From the NCBI RefSeq assembly GCF_011050365.1, contig NZ_DRFV01000015.1, forward strand, positions 232,586 through 296,585: DNA of 64,000 nucleotides. The letters run 5' to 3'. Positions 53,959 to 63,802 of the stretch are shown here, piece after piece. The number at the start of each line of letters is the position of its first letter. The first letter of the stretch is position 1. The notes beneath the pieces are model-generated. The model was not told where the DNA came from, searched no databases, and saw only the letters and a list, made by a program, of their open reading frames with translations. A program made the translations under genes and the position numbers. The stretch is from Pseudohongiella sp. GTDB lineage: Bacteria > Pseudomonadota > Gammaproteobacteria > Pseudomonadales > Pseudohongiellaceae.

Positions 53959-54110
53959 TGCCGGACAGTCAGTCAGGGCATTTCTACTGACAGTTGTTCA
54001 GTTAGGCAGACAGGCAGGAGGGGTGCATTTTGCCGGCAAAATGTCACCCCTCCTGCCTGTCTGCCTAACGTCTCGGTAAAACTTGTTGCCCTGACTGACT
54101 GTCCGGCATT
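53957..54110. repeat. 154-bp two-tier palindrome between rnt and grxD
   Basis: Outer arms 53957-53980 and 54087-54110 are perfect 24-bp inverted repeats. Inner arms 54001-54025 and 54045-54069 are perfect over 25 bp, and the centre 54026-54043 is a perfect 18-bp palindrome (CATTTTGCC/GGCAAAATG), giving a 34-bp upper stem with one extra base. Between the stems lie unpaired segments of 20 and 17 nt. No U-tract follows either way. It sits between convergent genes and includes the last bases of the rnt stop. It may be a bidirectional terminator, a miniature element or a cruciform site. Confidence 0.95.
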
Positions 54111-54117
54111 GTGGCAG

Positions 54118-54459
54118 TTACTCTGCCGCGTCTTCTGCGGCGGCATCAATCAGGGTTTTCAACTCACCCTTCTGGTGCAGGTCTGTGATGATGTCACAGC
54201 CCCCTACCAGCTCACCGTCTATCCAGAGCTGAGGGAATGTTGGCCAATTCGCAATCACTGGCAAGGTTGAGCGGATTTCCGGATTGGCCAGGATATCCAC
54301 GTAGGCAAAGCGCTTGCCGCAACCCATCAGACACTGGACAGCCTGGGCAGAAAAGCCACACTGGGGCTGATCCGGCGAACCCTTCATATATAGCAGAATG
54401 CTATTGGCGCTGATCTGATCGCGAATGGTCTGTTCGATGCTCGACTGTTCATTACTCAT
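54118..54459 (-). CDS. grxD: Monothiol glutaredoxin Grx4 type
   Basis: Iron-sulfur cluster carrier. The ATG at 54459 gives 113 residues (MSNEQSSIEQTIRDQI), with AGGA about 9 nt before it. The cluster-binding motif CGFS is in QPQCGFSAQAVQ; glutathione-binding segments are WPTFPQLWIDGELVGGCDI. The length matches E. coli GrxD (115). An in-frame upstream start at 54483 adds eight residues but no homology. Confidence 0.96.
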   Translation of the reverse strand: MSNEQSSIEQTIRDQISANSILLYMKGSPDQPQCGFSAQAVQCLMGCGKRFAYVDILANPEIRSTLPVIANWPTFPQLWIDGELVGGCDIITDLHQKGELKTLIDAAAEDAAE

Positions 54460-54491
54460 AATGCCGTTTCCTGTGCTGTGCAAACTGCGTT

Positions 54492-54544
54492 GGTATATCG
54501 GGACCCTGATCGGGACCCTGCTTGTTAAGGGAGATCAGGATACC
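54492..54544 (+). other. RNA-like stem in the argF upstream region
   Basis: GATCAGGATACC (54533-54544) pairs with CCTGATC (54505-54511) and GGTAT (54492-54496), leaving an 8-nt bulge on one side and a 21-nt loop. The stem is oriented upstream of the terminator and could belong to a leader or small RNA. Transcription of this segment is not shown by the sequence. Confidence 0.35.
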
Positions 54545-54591
54545 GTGCTAAAAGATGGCATATTCTACATGATTAGCGCCCTATCCGATAA

Positions 54592-54619
54592 TTGCCCGCA
54601 TCCTGTAAAGTAATATAAG
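54592..54619 (+). promoter_or_regulatory. Candidate sigma-70 promoter upstream of argF
   Basis: TTGCCC (54592-54597) and TATAAG (54614-54619) are 16 nt apart. A start site near 54626 would give a leader of about 137 nt that includes the terminator at 54638-54661. Confidence 0.4.
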
Positions 54620-54637
54620 ATACGGAGCTTGGTCGAA

Positions 54638-54661
54638 GGGTAGCAGGCGCTGCCCTTTTTT
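54638..54661 (+). terminator. Intrinsic terminator in the argF leader
   Basis: A 7-bp stem (GGGTAGC with GCTGCCC, one G-T pair) closes a 4-nt loop and is followed by six T residues and then AATTTT. It points towards argF and ends 101 nt before its start, so it could attenuate argF or end an upstream small RNA. Confidence 0.65.
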
Positions 54662-54762
54662 AATTTTCGCTGAGCACTGAGCGTTTTCTACAGAACCCAG
54701 ACTCCGCGCCGTCACCGGTTGCATGCAGCCGGGACCACGTTCCCCGGGAAACCCGTATCGAT

Positions 54763-55665
54763 ATGGCAACACGACATTTTTTGACCTTGCTGGATCTCAG
54801 CCCGGTTGAACTGCGCGACATCATTCACCGTGCTATCGCCCTGAAAAAAAGCCCCGCGCTGCGCGAAGAGACGCTGAAGAACAAGACGCTGGCGATGATT
54901 TTCGAGAAATCATCGACCCGGACGCGTGTATCTTTCGAGGTCGCCATGAATCAGCTTGGCGGCAGCGCGCTCTTCCTGTCACCGGCGGATACGCAACTGG
55001 GTCGCGGCGAGAGCATTGAAGACAGTGCTAAAGTTTTATCCCGCATGGTCGACGTCATCACCATACGAACTTTCGAACATGCAAGGCTTGAACTGTTTGC
55101 CCGTCACTCCCGGGTGCCGGTCATCAACTCGTTGACAGACGACTTTCACCCATGCCAGTTACTCGCTGATATGCAAACCTTTTTTGAACATCGGGGTGAC
55201 ATTGCAGGACATACGGTTGCCTGGGTAGGCGACGGCCATAACATGTGCCAGTCCTACATCAATGCTGCCCGACAATTCGATTTCGAACTGGTTATAGCCT
55301 GCCCGGAAGGCTTTGATCCGGACGAGCACATGCTGCAGGCCAACAAGGATCGGGTGCGTATCGTTCGTGATCCGGCCACTGCCGTGGCCGGGGCCAGTCT
55401 GGTAGCAACCGATGTCTGGGCCTCGATGGGCCAGGAAGAGGAGCGCCGGCTCCGTATCCAGAAGTTCACCGGCTACGAGGTAACGGCTGAACTGATGTCA
55501 CAGGCCCGGCCGGATGCATTGTTCATGCACTGCCTGCCGGCACACCGGGGCGAGGAAGTCAGCGCCGGCGTGCTGGATGCAAATGACAGCGTCGTTTGGG
55601 ATGAGGCTGAAAACCGCCTGCACGCACAGAAAGCGTTGCTTGAATTTATGTGCGCAACACGTTGA
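54763..55665 (+). CDS. argF: Ornithine carbamoyltransferase (anabolic)
   Basis: Makes citrulline from ornithine and carbamoyl phosphate. It has 300 residues. The carbamoyl-phosphate loop is [10 protein letters not shown], followed by [15 protein letters not shown] and the ornithine-binding [11 protein letters not shown]. The short length fits the Pseudomonas anabolic type. Its leader holds an intrinsic terminator, which suggests conditional read-through. Confidence 0.97.
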   Translation: MATRHFLTLLDLSPVELRDIIHRAIALKKSPALREETLKNKTLAMIFEKSSTRTRVSFEVAMNQLGGSALFLSPADTQLGRGESIEDSAKVLSRMVDVITIRTFEHARLELFARHSRVPVINSLTDDFHPCQLLADMQTFFEHRGDIAGHTVAWVGDGHNMCQSYINAARQFDFELVIACPEGFDPDEHMLQANKDRVRIVRDPATAVAGASLVATDVWASMGQEEERRLRIQKFTGYEVTAELMSQARPDALFMHCLPAHRGEEVSAGVLDANDSVVWDEAENRLHAQKALLEFMCATR

Positions 55666-55730
55666 TAAATAATATAACTTTTACTATCTTGTTGCGCAAA
55701 ACTTATTGCCGTCCGGAATACGCATAACCA

Positions 55731-57593
55731 ATGGATCTATTAACGCAGGGTTTTTTGACTCAGGGATTGCTGATCTTTGTCATCTTTGCCCTGGTGACGG
55801 TTCCATTACTGTTATGGCTGGCAGGCTGGCGCCCGATGATTCTTGAGAGTCAGCGCCGGCAAGCCAGACTCAACAATCAGTCCATGCGCATACTCTCCAG
55901 TGCCGTAGAGCAAAGCCAGAGCGGTGTGATCATCGCTGATTGCGCGGGCGTCATAGATTACGTAAACCCCCGCTACACTCAGATTACCGGCTACAGCAAG
56001 GATGATGCCGTCGGCCGTGTCGCCGAATTGCTGAATAACGAAGAGCTGACCGATGTAAACAACATCAGCCTGCAGGAAGCCCTGCTGCTGGGCGCCAGCT
56101 GGGAAACCTTTATGGTCAGCAAACGCAAGAATGGCGAACATTTCTGGCAACAGGTGACCGTATCTCCCATTAACGATGACCTGGGCGCGCTGAGCCACAT
56201 TGTGCTCAATATCGAAGATATCAGTGATCGTGTTGAAACCCAGGCGCAGATGGAAAAGCTGGCGTTTTATGACCCGCTCACCGGCCTGGAGAATCGTCGC
56301 CTGTTCCGGGACCGTCTGGAACAGGGACTCCGGCACCTGCGTCGCAGTAAAAAGCCGATGGCACTGCTGTTTCTGGACCTTGATCAATTCAAACGTATCA
56401 ACGACACACTGGGACATGATGCCGGTGACGAACTGTTGTGCACCGTCGCCCAACGCCTGCGTGACTGTGTCCGCGAAGAGGATATCGTGGCGCGCCTGGG
56501 TGGCGATGAATTCACCATACTGCTGGCTAACATTACCAGTCCGGATGACGCCGGCCTGGTTGCACGCAAGATACTGCGCGCCTTGATCGAACCCATTGCC
56601 CTGAGCACACAGGAAGTCACTGTCAGCTGCAGCATCGGTATTACAGTTGCGCCGGAAGACAGCATGAACGCCAGCGTTCTGATGCGTAATGCCGACCTGG
56701 CCATGTATCGCGCCAAGGATCAGGGTCGCAATAACTTCCAATACTTTACCGATGACATGAACATTGAGTCGCTGGCACGTATGTCGCTGGAGAATGAACT
56801 GCGCATCGCCGTCAGCAATGAAGATTTTGTGGTGCATTTCCAGCCCCAGATTGACATGGTCGGAGGCCGGATCTGTGGCTACGAGGCACTGGTGCGCTGG
56901 CGCCATGAACAGGTGGACGTGATTTCCCCGGACCGCTTTATACCGATTGCGGAAGAAACCGGACTCATCATCCAGGTGGGTGAAATTGTGCTGCGACAAG
57001 CCTGCCTGCAACTCAGGGCAATGCAAACTGCGGGCATCACCGATCAGACCATTGCTGTCAATCTGTCCGCTCGCCAGTTTCGTGACCGCAACCTGGTGCA
57101 AATGGTACGCCGCGTGTTGTCGGAAACCGGGCTGGCACCACAATGGCTGGAGCTGGAGATCACCGAGAGCATGCTGATGGACAATATAGACCAGGCCATC
57201 AGCATTCTCAGCGAACTCAAGGCGCTTGGCGTAGCGATTGCCATTGATGATTTTGGCACCGGCTACTCTTCGCTGAGTTATCTGACGCAATTGCCCGTCG
57301 ACAAACTCAAGGTGGATCGCTCATTCGTCAGCAATCTACCCGACAGTCCGCGCCATACCGCGATCACCACCGCCATCATTGCCATGGCCCAGCGCCTTAA
57401 TCTGCAGGTGGTTGCCGAAGGCGTGGAAACTGAACCCCAGGCCAGTTTTCTGACAGAACATCAGTGCAACATCCTGCAAGGTTTCCTGTTTTGTCATCCG
57501 GTCAGCGCTGACGACCTGCCTGCGCAGATGACGCGCATGGAAAGTCGGTTCAGCACCGACAAGGCTCCCGCGCTGGCGGTGGTCACCCACTGA
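55731..57593 (+). CDS. PAS-GGDEF-EAL cyclic-di-GMP protein
   Basis: A 620-residue protein controlling cyclic di-GMP. One N-terminal membrane helix (about 8-31), a PAS domain (about 52-170), a GGDEF domain with intact GGDEF at 257-261 and an inhibitory RxxD site at 248-251 (REED), and an EAL domain (about 350-600) with EAL at 385-387 and DDFGTGYSS. Both halves have intact signature residues, so it may make or break cyclic di-GMP according to PAS input. Motility is a plausible target given FleQ control nearby, but the link is inference. Confidence 0.95.
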   Translation: MDLLTQGFLTQGLLIFVIFALVTVPLLLWLAGWRPMILESQRRQARLNNQSMRILSSAVEQSQSGVIIADCAGVIDYVNPRYTQITGYSKDDAVGRVAELLNNEELTDVNNISLQEALLLGASWETFMVSKRKNGEHFWQQVTVSPINDDLGALSHIVLNIEDISDRVETQAQMEKLAFYDPLTGLENRRLFRDRLEQGLRHLRRSKKPMALLFLDLDQFKRINDTLGHDAGDELLCTVAQRLRDCVREEDIVARLGGDEFTILLANITSPDDAGLVARKILRALIEPIALSTQEVTVSCSIGITVAPEDSMNASVLMRNADLAMYRAKDQGRNNFQYFTDDMNIESLARMSLENELRIAVSNEDFVVHFQPQIDMVGGRICGYEALVRWRHEQVDVISPDRFIPIAEETGLIIQVGEIVLRQACLQLRAMQTAGITDQTIAVNLSARQFRDRNLVQMVRRVLSETGLAPQWLELEITESMLMDNIDQAISILSELKALGVAIAIDDFGTGYSSLSYLTQLPVDKLKVDRSFVSNLPDSPRHTAITTAIIAMAQRLNLQVVAEGVETEPQASFLTEHQCNILQGFLFCHPVSADDLPAQMTRMESRFSTDKAPALAVVTH

Positions 57594-57642
57594 GATTACC
57601 CGCGCCCTTTCCGTTCCCGCTCACAACCTGGTCAACGTGCGA

Positions 57643-57658
57643 CTACTATATATAGTGG
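57643..57658. promoter_or_regulatory. NrdR box 1 upstream of nrdA
   Basis: CTACTATATATAGTGG contains a perfect 12-bp palindrome ACTATATATAGT and resembles the NrdR box consensus ACACWATATWTWGT. It lies 55 bp upstream of the -35 element of the nrdA promoter. Confidence 0.6.
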
Positions 57659-57682
57659 TTGCCATACCCTGATACACACATC

Positions 57683-57702
57683 TTATCCACAAGCTATCCA
57701 CA
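57683..57702 (+). promoter_or_regulatory. Pair of DnaA boxes upstream of nrdA
   Basis: TTATCCACA (57683-57691) is a perfect consensus DnaA box, and CTATCCACA (57694-57702) differs by one base. They are in the same orientation, 11 bp apart, just upstream of the -35 element. E. coli nrdAB is likewise controlled through DnaA boxes. Confidence 0.75.
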
Positions 57703-57712
57703 CAAAAAGGGC

Positions 57713-57741
57713 TTGCAATCCGCTCCATAGCGCTCTATCTT
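57713..57741 (+). promoter_or_regulatory. Sigma-70 promoter of nrdAB
   Basis: TTGCAA (57713-57718) and TATCTT (57736-57741) are exactly 17 nt apart. The expected start site is near 57748, directly upstream of NrdR box 2. Confidence 0.65.
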
Positions 57742-57758
57742 GTGCCTTGTCCGCAAAA

Positions 57759-57774
57759 ACCACCTATATATTGT
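57759..57774. promoter_or_regulatory. NrdR box 2 in the nrdA leader
   Basis: ACCACCTATATATTGT overlaps the region just after the predicted start site and resembles the NrdR consensus with a few mismatches. It starts 116 bp from the start of box 1, more than the usual three helical turns. Confidence 0.5.
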
Positions 57775-57823
57775 ATTTCCACGGCGCACGCACGGGATTA
57801 ATGACAACATCATGGAGAATCCG

Positions 57824-60673
57824 ATGCAAACAGGCACACCCAGTTATGGCAGCAGCACTGCCAGTCCCCGCTCAGCCACCCGCACCAACGAGGATTTGCC
57901 CGCTACCGCTCCGGGTCAGCTTCGTGTCATCAAACGCAATGGCGCGGTCGTAACCTACGACGAATCCAAGGTTATTGTTGCCATCACCAAGGCCTATCTT
58001 GCCGTGGAGGGCGGTACCGCCGCAGCCTCCTCGCGTGTGCATGAAACCGTAGGCAAAATGGCCAGCCAGATCAGCACCATATTCAAGCGGCGCATGCCTT
58101 CGGGCGGCTCCATCCATATCGAGGAAATCCAGGACCAGGTCGAGCTGGCGCTGATGCGAACCGGTGAACACAAGGTTGCCCGCTCTTACGTGTTGTACCG
58201 TGCCGAGCACGCACGCGTGCGTGACCAGCAACGCGCGCGCGAAAACACCGAGGAATCCACCATCCAGGTGACCTTCGCCGATGGCACCCAGGGTCCGCTG
58301 GACAATGCCCGTCTGCGCACTGTGATTGATGAAGCCTGTGCCGGCCTCGAAGGGGTGTCCAGTGACGACATTTATCAGGAAACACTGAAAAACCTTTACC
58401 CGGGCGTCAAGATGGATGACGTGCGTACATCCGCTGTGATGACCGCGCGCACCATGGTAGAGAAGGATCCGAACTACTCATATGTGACCGCCCGTCTGTT
58501 GCTCGACACGCTACGCTCCGAAGCCCTCGGCTTCCTGGGTGTGGCCGATAGCGCCACACAAAGCGAAATGAACTACCGTTACCCCAGCGTACTGCGCCCC
58601 TACATAGAAAAAGGTGTCGAGCTGGAGCTGCTGTCTCCACACCTGCTGGAATATGACCTGGACGTACTGGGCGAAGCCCTGAAGGCCGAGCGCGACACCC
58701 AGTTCACCTATCTGGGCCTGCAAACACTGTATGACCGTTACTTCATTCACAGTAACGGTGTGCGTTTCGAGCTGCCGCAGATTTTCTATATGCGTGTCGC
58801 CATGGGTCTGGCCAGCAACGAAACCGACCGCGAAGCCCGCGCAATCGAGTTTTATAACCTGATATCCAGCTTTGATTACATGGTATCAACACCGCAGCTG
58901 TTCAATTCCGGCACCCTGCGCCCGCAATTGTCTTCCTGCTTCCTGACCACGGTACCGGACGACCTGCACGGCATTTATGGCGCCATCAAGGACAACGCCA
59001 TGCTGTCCAAATGGGCCGGCGGCCTGGGCAATGACTGGACACCGGTGCGCGCGCTGGGCGCCCACATCAAAGGTACCAATGGTTCATCCCAGGGCATCGT
59101 GCCCTTCCTCAAGGTGGTTAATGACACGGCAGTGGCCGTCAATCAGGGCGGCAAGCGCAAAGGCGCAGTCTGCGCCTACCTGGAGACATGGCACCTGGAT
59201 ATCGAAGAGTTCCTGGAATTGCGCAAGAACACCGGTGATGACCGCCGTCGTACCCACGACATGAATACCGCCAACTGGATCCCCGATCTGTTCATGAAGC
59301 GCGTGTTTGAAGACGGCGACTGGACTTTGTTCTCGCCCAATAACGTGCCGGATCTGCACGACCTGCATGGCATGGTATTTGAACAGGCTTATGAAGAGTA
59401 CGAACGCAAGGCAGCTGCCGGTCAGGTGGAAATCTATAAAACCGTGCGCGCCAAGGATCTGTGGCGCAAGATGCTGTCCATGCTGTTTGAAACCGGCCAC
59501 CCTTGGATCACGTTCAAGGACGCCTGTAATGTACGTTCGCCACAGCAGCACGTGGGCACCATCCACTCGTCCAACCTGTGCACAGAGATCACCCTGAACA
59601 CCAGTGAAGACGAGATCGCTGTCTGCAACCTGGGTTCCGTGAACCTGGTGAATCATGTTACCGAATCCGGTCTCGATACCGACAAATTGCAGCGCACAAT
59701 CAAAACAGCGGTTCGCATGCTGGATAACGTGATTGATATCAACTATTACTCGGTGCCACAGGCAAAGAATTCAAACCTCAAGCACCGACCGGTCGGCATG
59801 GGCATCATGGGCTTCCAGGATTCACTGTACGCCCAGCGTATTCCGTACGCGTCCGATGATGCCGTGACCTTTGCCGACCGCTCCATGGAAGTCATCAGCT
59901 ACTATGCCATTCAGGCATCCACTGATCTGGCTGAAGAGCGGGGCCCCTACCAGACCTATAAAGGTTCATTGTGGGATCAGGGCATATTGCCGATCGACTC
60001 GTTGAAAATGCTGCAGGAAGTACGCGGCGAGAAGTATCTGGAAGTCGATATGGCACAAACCCAGGACTGGGAAAGTCTGCGCCAGCGCATCGCTGCCGTT
60101 GGCATGCGCAACTCCAATGTGCTGGCGATTGCGCCGACTGCCACTATCGCCAATATCTCCGGCGTGTCGCAGTCCATTGAGCCGACCTATCAGAACCTGT
60201 ACGTGAAATCGAACCTGTCCGGTGAGTTTACCGTCGTGAACCCTTACCTGGTGCGTGATCTGAAAGCACTGGATTTGTGGGACAACGTCATGGTCAACGA
60301 CCTGAAATATTTCGACGGCAGCCTGCAGCAGATCGATCGCATACCACAGCACATCAAGGATCTGTACGCCACGGCCTTTGAAATTGAACCACGCTGGCTG
60401 GTGGATGCCGCCAGTCGTCGCCAGAAGTGGATTGACCAGGCACAATCACTGAACCTGTACATCTCTGGTGCCAATGGCAAGAAACTCGATGTCACCTATC
60501 GCATGGCCTGGCTGCGCGGTCTGAAAACAACCTATTACCTGCGCTCTCTGGCTGCCACCAGCACCGAGAAGTCTACCGTCTCCGGCAGCAAGCTGAATGC
60601 AGTTTCCAGTGGCCCGGCACCGGTGCCACAAGCGTGCTCCATTGACGATCCAGACTGCGAAGCATGTCAGTAA
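57824..60673 (+). CDS. nrdA: Class Ia ribonucleotide reductase large subunit NrdA
   Basis: Reduces ribonucleoside diphosphates to deoxy forms. From the ATG at 57824 (6 nt after GGAG) it has 949 residues; ATGs at 57812 and an open frame from 57740 lie upstream. Two N-terminal ATP-cone regions (about 25-115 with [18 protein letters not shown], and a divergent second at about 125-215) match the Pseudomonas type. Active-site cysteines are in [16 protein letters not shown] and IAVCNLGS, and the C-terminal shuttle pair is DCEACQ. Followed by nrdB after 25 nt. Confidence 0.96.
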   Translation: MQTGTPSYGSSTASPRSATRTNEDLPATAPGQLRVIKRNGAVVTYDESKVIVAITKAYLAVEGGTAAASSRVHETVGKMASQISTIFKRRMPSGGSIHIEEIQDQVELALMRTGEHKVARSYVLYRAEHARVRDQQRARENTEESTIQVTFADGTQGPLDNARLRTVIDEACAGLEGVSSDDIYQETLKNLYPGVKMDDVRTSAVMTARTMVEKDPNYSYVTARLLLDTLRSEALGFLGVADSATQSEMNYRYPSVLRPYIEKGVELELLSPHLLEYDLDVLGEALKAERDTQFTYLGLQTLYDRYFIHSNGVRFELPQIFYMRVAMGLASNETDREARAIEFYNLISSFDYMVSTPQLFNSGTLRPQLSSCFLTTVPDDLHGIYGAIKDNAMLSKWAGGLGNDWTPVRALGAHIKGTNGSSQGIVPFLKVVNDTAVAVNQGGKRKGAVCAYLETWHLDIEEFLELRKNTGDDRRRTHDMNTANWIPDLFMKRVFEDGDWTLFSPNNVPDLHDLHGMVFEQAYEEYERKAAAGQVEIYKTVRAKDLWRKMLSMLFETGHPWITFKDACNVRSPQQHVGTIHSSNLCTEITLNTSEDEIAVCNLGSVNLVNHVTESGLDTDKLQRTIKTAVRMLDNVIDINYYSVPQAKNSNLKHRPVGMGIMGFQDSLYAQRIPYASDDAVTFADRSMEVISYYAIQASTDLAEERGPYQTYKGSLWDQGILPIDSLKMLQEVRGEKYLEVDMAQTQDWESLRQRIAAVGMRNSNVLAIAPTATIANISGVSQSIEPTYQNLYVKSNLSGEFTVVNPYLVRDLKALDLWDNVMVNDLKYFDGSLQQIDRIPQHIKDLYATAFEIEPRWLVDAASRRQKWIDQAQSLNLYISGANGKKLDVTYRMAWLRGLKTTYYLRSLAATSTEKSTVSGSKLNAVSSGPAPVPQACSIDDPDCEACQ

Positions 60674-60698
60674 ACATAAATACTATCAGGGGATTACA

Positions 60699-62117
60699 AT
60701 GATATCTTGGGATGAATTCCACGACGATCCGACTTCACTGGATGCTGAGCCGTCTTCGCAGAATGCTCGCACAGCAGGCTCCGATCGCGCAGGCCCGGCG
60801 ATAGCCACGCAAACAGCGCAAACAAAGCCGGCGTCCTCTTCCTTGAGAGGACCCGACTCAGCAACCAATGGCGCCACGCTGGGATCAGCAGCTTCGTCCG
60901 CCGAAACTGCCAAGGCAGAAAGAAGCTACGATGCTGCCATCGCTGCAGCCAGACCTGCCTATATTGCCCAACCCTCCTCCAGCCGCAACGCTCCTGAAGC
61001 TGCTGCCGAGGCGGTGAACAATCAGATCATGCAACAGGTTGCCAGTGAGCTTGAAGACCTGGATGTTGAAGTCGCGCAACAGGAGATTGGCGAGTGGACC
61101 GAGCGGGTCACCGTTGACGACAAGCGTATGATCAATTGCCGTGCCGACCTTAATCAGCTGGTGCCGTTCAAATACGATTGGGCGTGGCAGAAATATCTGG
61201 ATGGCTGTGCCAACCACTGGATGCCGCAGGAAATCAACATGAATGCGGATATCGCCCTGTGGAAAGGCAGCAATGGCCTGACGCCGGATGAGCGTTTGAT
61301 TGTTAAGCGTAATCTGGGTTTCTTCTCCACGGCGGACTCCCTGGTTGCCAATAATCTGGTGTTGGCACTGTATCGTCTGATCACCAACCCGGAGTGCCGA
61401 CAGTACATTCTGCGCCAGGCCTTTGAGGAAGCCATTCATACACATGCCTATCAGTATTGTATTGAATCTCTGGGTATGGACGAGGGCGAGATCTTCAACA
61501 TGTACCACGAGATCCCGTCAGTGGCGAAAAAAGCGTCCTGGGGCCTGAAGTACACCAAAGAGCTGAATGATCCCAACTTCACCACCGGCACACCGGAAAC
61601 AGACAAGGCTTTGTTGAAGAACCTGATCGCATTTTACTGCTGTCTTGAGGGTATTTTCTTCTACTGTGGCTTCACCCAGATTCTGTCCATGGGCCGTCGC
61701 AACAAGATGACCGGAACCTCAGAGCAGTTTCAGTACATCCTGCGTGACGAGTCCATGCACCTGAATTTTGGCATCGACATGATCAACCAGATCAAGATCG
61801 AAAACCCCCACCTGTGGGACGATGCCATGAAGCGCGAAGCGACCCAGATGATTCTGCAGGCGACCCAGCTTGAAATCGAATACGCGCGCGACACCATGCC
61901 ACGCGGTGTACTGGGTATGAACGCGGTGATGATGGAAGAGTACCTGCAATTCATTGCCAATCGTCGTCTGGTACAAATCGGCTTGCCGGAGCAGTTCAAA
62001 GGCGTCAAGAATCCGTTCCCGTGGATGTCCGAGATCATGGACCTGCGCAAGGAGAAAAACTTCTTTGAAACGCGGGTGATTGAATATCAGACCGGCGGCG
62101 CGTTGAGCTGGGATTGA
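60699..62117 (+). CDS. nrdB: Class Ia ribonucleotide reductase small subunit NrdB
   Basis: Diiron-tyrosyl radical subunit. From the ATG at 60699 (after AGGGGA) it has 472 residues. The start MISWDEF resembles Pseudomonas NrdB. Residues about 15-105 form an A/S/T-rich, probably disordered extension, longer than usual. Iron ligands and radical site lie in [24 protein letters not shown] and [12 protein letters not shown]. The C-terminal tail TGGALSWD is the NrdA-docking peptide. Confidence 0.95.
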   Translation: MISWDEFHDDPTSLDAEPSSQNARTAGSDRAGPAIATQTAQTKPASSSLRGPDSATNGATLGSAASSAETAKAERSYDAAIAAARPAYIAQPSSSRNAPEAAAEAVNNQIMQQVASELEDLDVEVAQQEIGEWTERVTVDDKRMINCRADLNQLVPFKYDWAWQKYLDGCANHWMPQEINMNADIALWKGSNGLTPDERLIVKRNLGFFSTADSLVANNLVLALYRLITNPECRQYILRQAFEEAIHTHAYQYCIESLGMDEGEIFNMYHEIPSVAKKASWGLKYTKELNDPNFTTGTPETDKALLKNLIAFYCCLEGIFFYCGFTQILSMGRRNKMTGTSEQFQYILRDESMHLNFGIDMINQIKIENPHLWDDAMKREATQMILQATQLEIEYARDTMPRGVLGMNAVMMEEYLQFIANRRLVQIGLPEQFKGVKNPFPWMSEIMDLRKEKNFFETRVIEYQTGGALSWD

Positions 62118-62166
62118 TCGACAGCATAATGCCAAATGAAGGCTGACACACCCGGAGCCACCCTAT

Positions 62167-62742
62167 ATGACTACCGGAGCCATCCTGCTGGCGGCTGGAT
62201 TCAGCCGCCGCTTTGGCAGTATCAAGTTGCGTGCGGTGCTACCTGATGGCAGCACCATGCTGCAACGCACCAGCCGCCTGCTGCTGAGCGTTACCAGCGA
62301 CATCATGGTTATCACCCGCCCCGCCTTGCGGGATACCGGCGTGTTTGACGGTACCGGACTCACTGATTCACAAATTGTATTGTGCGAGGATGCTGATCTG
62401 GGCATGGGTCACAGTCTTGCCTGTGGCATACGCGCGCTGCCCGCCAACTGGGATGCCTGTGTGATTTGCCTGGCGGACATGCCGTTCATCGAGCCAGCAA
62501 CCCTGAAACAACTTCTTGGCAAGGCATCTCATAGCCGTATTACCGTGCCCGAATACAAATCTCAACGCGGCCATCCAGTCTGTTTTGGCCGTGATTTTTT
62601 TGCCGAGTTGGCACAAAGTCAGGGCGACACTGGCGGCCGCGAGGTTATCAAACACCACCCCGACAAAGTCGACGTTATGACACTCAATGATCCCGGAATT
62701 TTGCAGGACATTGACACCCCGCAGGATCTGACTGCTTGCTAG
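62167..62742 (+). CDS. MocA/MobA-like molybdopterin nucleotidyltransferase
   Basis: A 191-residue NTP-transferase. The N-terminal signature is ILLAAGFSRRFGSIK (LAAGxSxRxGxxK), followed by the LADMPFIEPATL metal site and RGHPVCFGRDFF, which is typical of the MocA branch that adds CMP to molybdopterin. No molybdoenzyme genes are adjacent, so the substrate is inferred from family only. Sits 49 nt after nrdB. Confidence 0.82.
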   Translation: MTTGAILLAAGFSRRFGSIKLRAVLPDGSTMLQRTSRLLLSVTSDIMVITRPALRDTGVFDGTGLTDSQIVLCEDADLGMGHSLACGIRALPANWDACVICLADMPFIEPATLKQLLGKASHSRITVPEYKSQRGHPVCFGRDFFAELAQSQGDTGGREVIKHHPDKVDVMTLNDPGILQDIDTPQDLTAC

Positions 62743-62880
62743 CCGCATCAGGCTTACCTAGAATAACGTCAACATCGGGCGCGCAGGCAGGCAACAGCCT
62801 TCAGCTCAAAAGTCAGACACACGAGCGCAAGAGCCAGCATTGCCCAAAACCAGCGTGTCCCAGAAACAGGATCTGATGGC

Positions 62881-63798
62881 GTGACCCATAACAACGGTAA
62901 AAACCTTATTAACCCGCCCAGTCTGGCCGGACTGCTCCTGACAGTTGCCGCGTTGATAACCGGCAGCGCTGGCCATGCGCAGAACACAGCCTCCGACCCG
63001 GTGGTCACCGCGCCCGCGCCAACGATCAACTCGCTAATGCAAAATCCACGTAACCCGCTGGTTATGATTCAGACCAGCCAGGGGGACATCCACATCGAGC
63101 TGTTTCCCGAAGCAGCACCGCAAAATGTTCAGCGATTTCTCGACCTGGCCGAGGCGCGGCTGCCTGTTCCTGAAACCAATCGCAATACCGCCAGCGAAAT
63201 ACACTATTATGACGGTCTGACCTTCCATCGTGCCATCCGTGACACCCTGATTCAGGCTGGCGCGCCAGAGCGTGCCAACCGTCTGCGCCCGTTATCAACC
63301 GTCGCCGACGAAATCAATGCCCGGGGCCTGGGTCTGGAGCAACAACGTCTGCTAGATGCCAGCGGCAAGCCGCATCCATGGCTGAACATTGGCGGACAGG
63401 ATGATTTCCAGCAACAGGTGCTGAAACCACTTTACCGAAACATGAACATTAACGATGCGGACGCTGTGAGAGTGCAACAATCAACAGTGCTGCAGCGCCT
63501 TCAAGCCATGAACCTTTTGCAATTCCACGAGATGCAAGGTTATCGCTATGACGGCTCGCTGCCATCCCGACGCCCCGGTCGTGGTAGTGTGATGATGGTC
63601 AATCGCGGACCCGATACCAATGACGGCGAGTTTTTTATTGCCCTGACCAACACACCCTGGTTAATTGGTACCAGCACTGTTATTGGTCGCGTCGTATCAG
63701 GCCTGGATATCGTGGAGCGGATCAGCCGAGGCCCCGACGCCAGCACCCGCATTTATCAGGTCAGACAAATCAATAACAACATTCAGCCAGGAGACTGA
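62881..63798 (+). CDS. Exported cyclophilin-type peptidyl-prolyl isomerase with a large insertion
   Basis: A 305-residue protein with a GTG start. A signal peptide (hydrophobic 15-30, cleavage after GHA) is followed by the first part of a cyclophilin fold (LVMIQTSQGDIHIELFPEAAPQNVQRFLDL, YYDGLTFHRAI with the catalytic R) and, after about 105 residues of helical insertion, the second part (GSVMMVNRGPDTNDGEFFIALTNTPWL, GRVVSGLDIVERI). The substrate-pocket phrase QFF reads EFF. Likely an envelope folding helper; activity is uncertain because of the changes. Confidence 0.82.
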   Translation: MTHNNGKNLINPPSLAGLLLTVAALITGSAGHAQNTASDPVVTAPAPTINSLMQNPRNPLVMIQTSQGDIHIELFPEAAPQNVQRFLDLAEARLPVPETNRNTASEIHYYDGLTFHRAIRDTLIQAGAPERANRLRPLSTVADEINARGLGLEQQRLLDASGKPHPWLNIGGQDDFQQQVLKPLYRNMNINDADAVRVQQSTVLQRLQAMNLLQFHEMQGYRYDGSLPSRRPGRGSVMMVNRGPDTNDGEFFIALTNTPWLIGTSTVIGRVVSGLDIVERISRGPDASTRIYQVRQINNNIQPGD

Positions 63799-63802
63799 CA
63801 AC

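Larger units (their letters stand above)
54460..54762. other. Intergenic region grxD-argF with structured argF leader
   Basis: This 303-nt gap separates divergent genes. It contains an inverted repeat (54492-54544), a promoter candidate (54592-54619) and an intrinsic terminator (54638-54661), each listed separately. A 12-nt block ATCGGGACCCTG occurs twice in tandem (54498 and 54510). No convincing gene is present. Confidence 0.6.

Noticed and set aside
57740..57823. Longer NrdA start
   Set aside because: The frame begins within the promoter -10 region; the ATG at 57824 has a GGAG at the right distance.
62769..63029. Minus-strand 86-codon frame opposite the cyclophilin start
   Set aside because: It lies antisense to a signal peptide and intergenic sequence, with no ribosome-binding site or family similarity.
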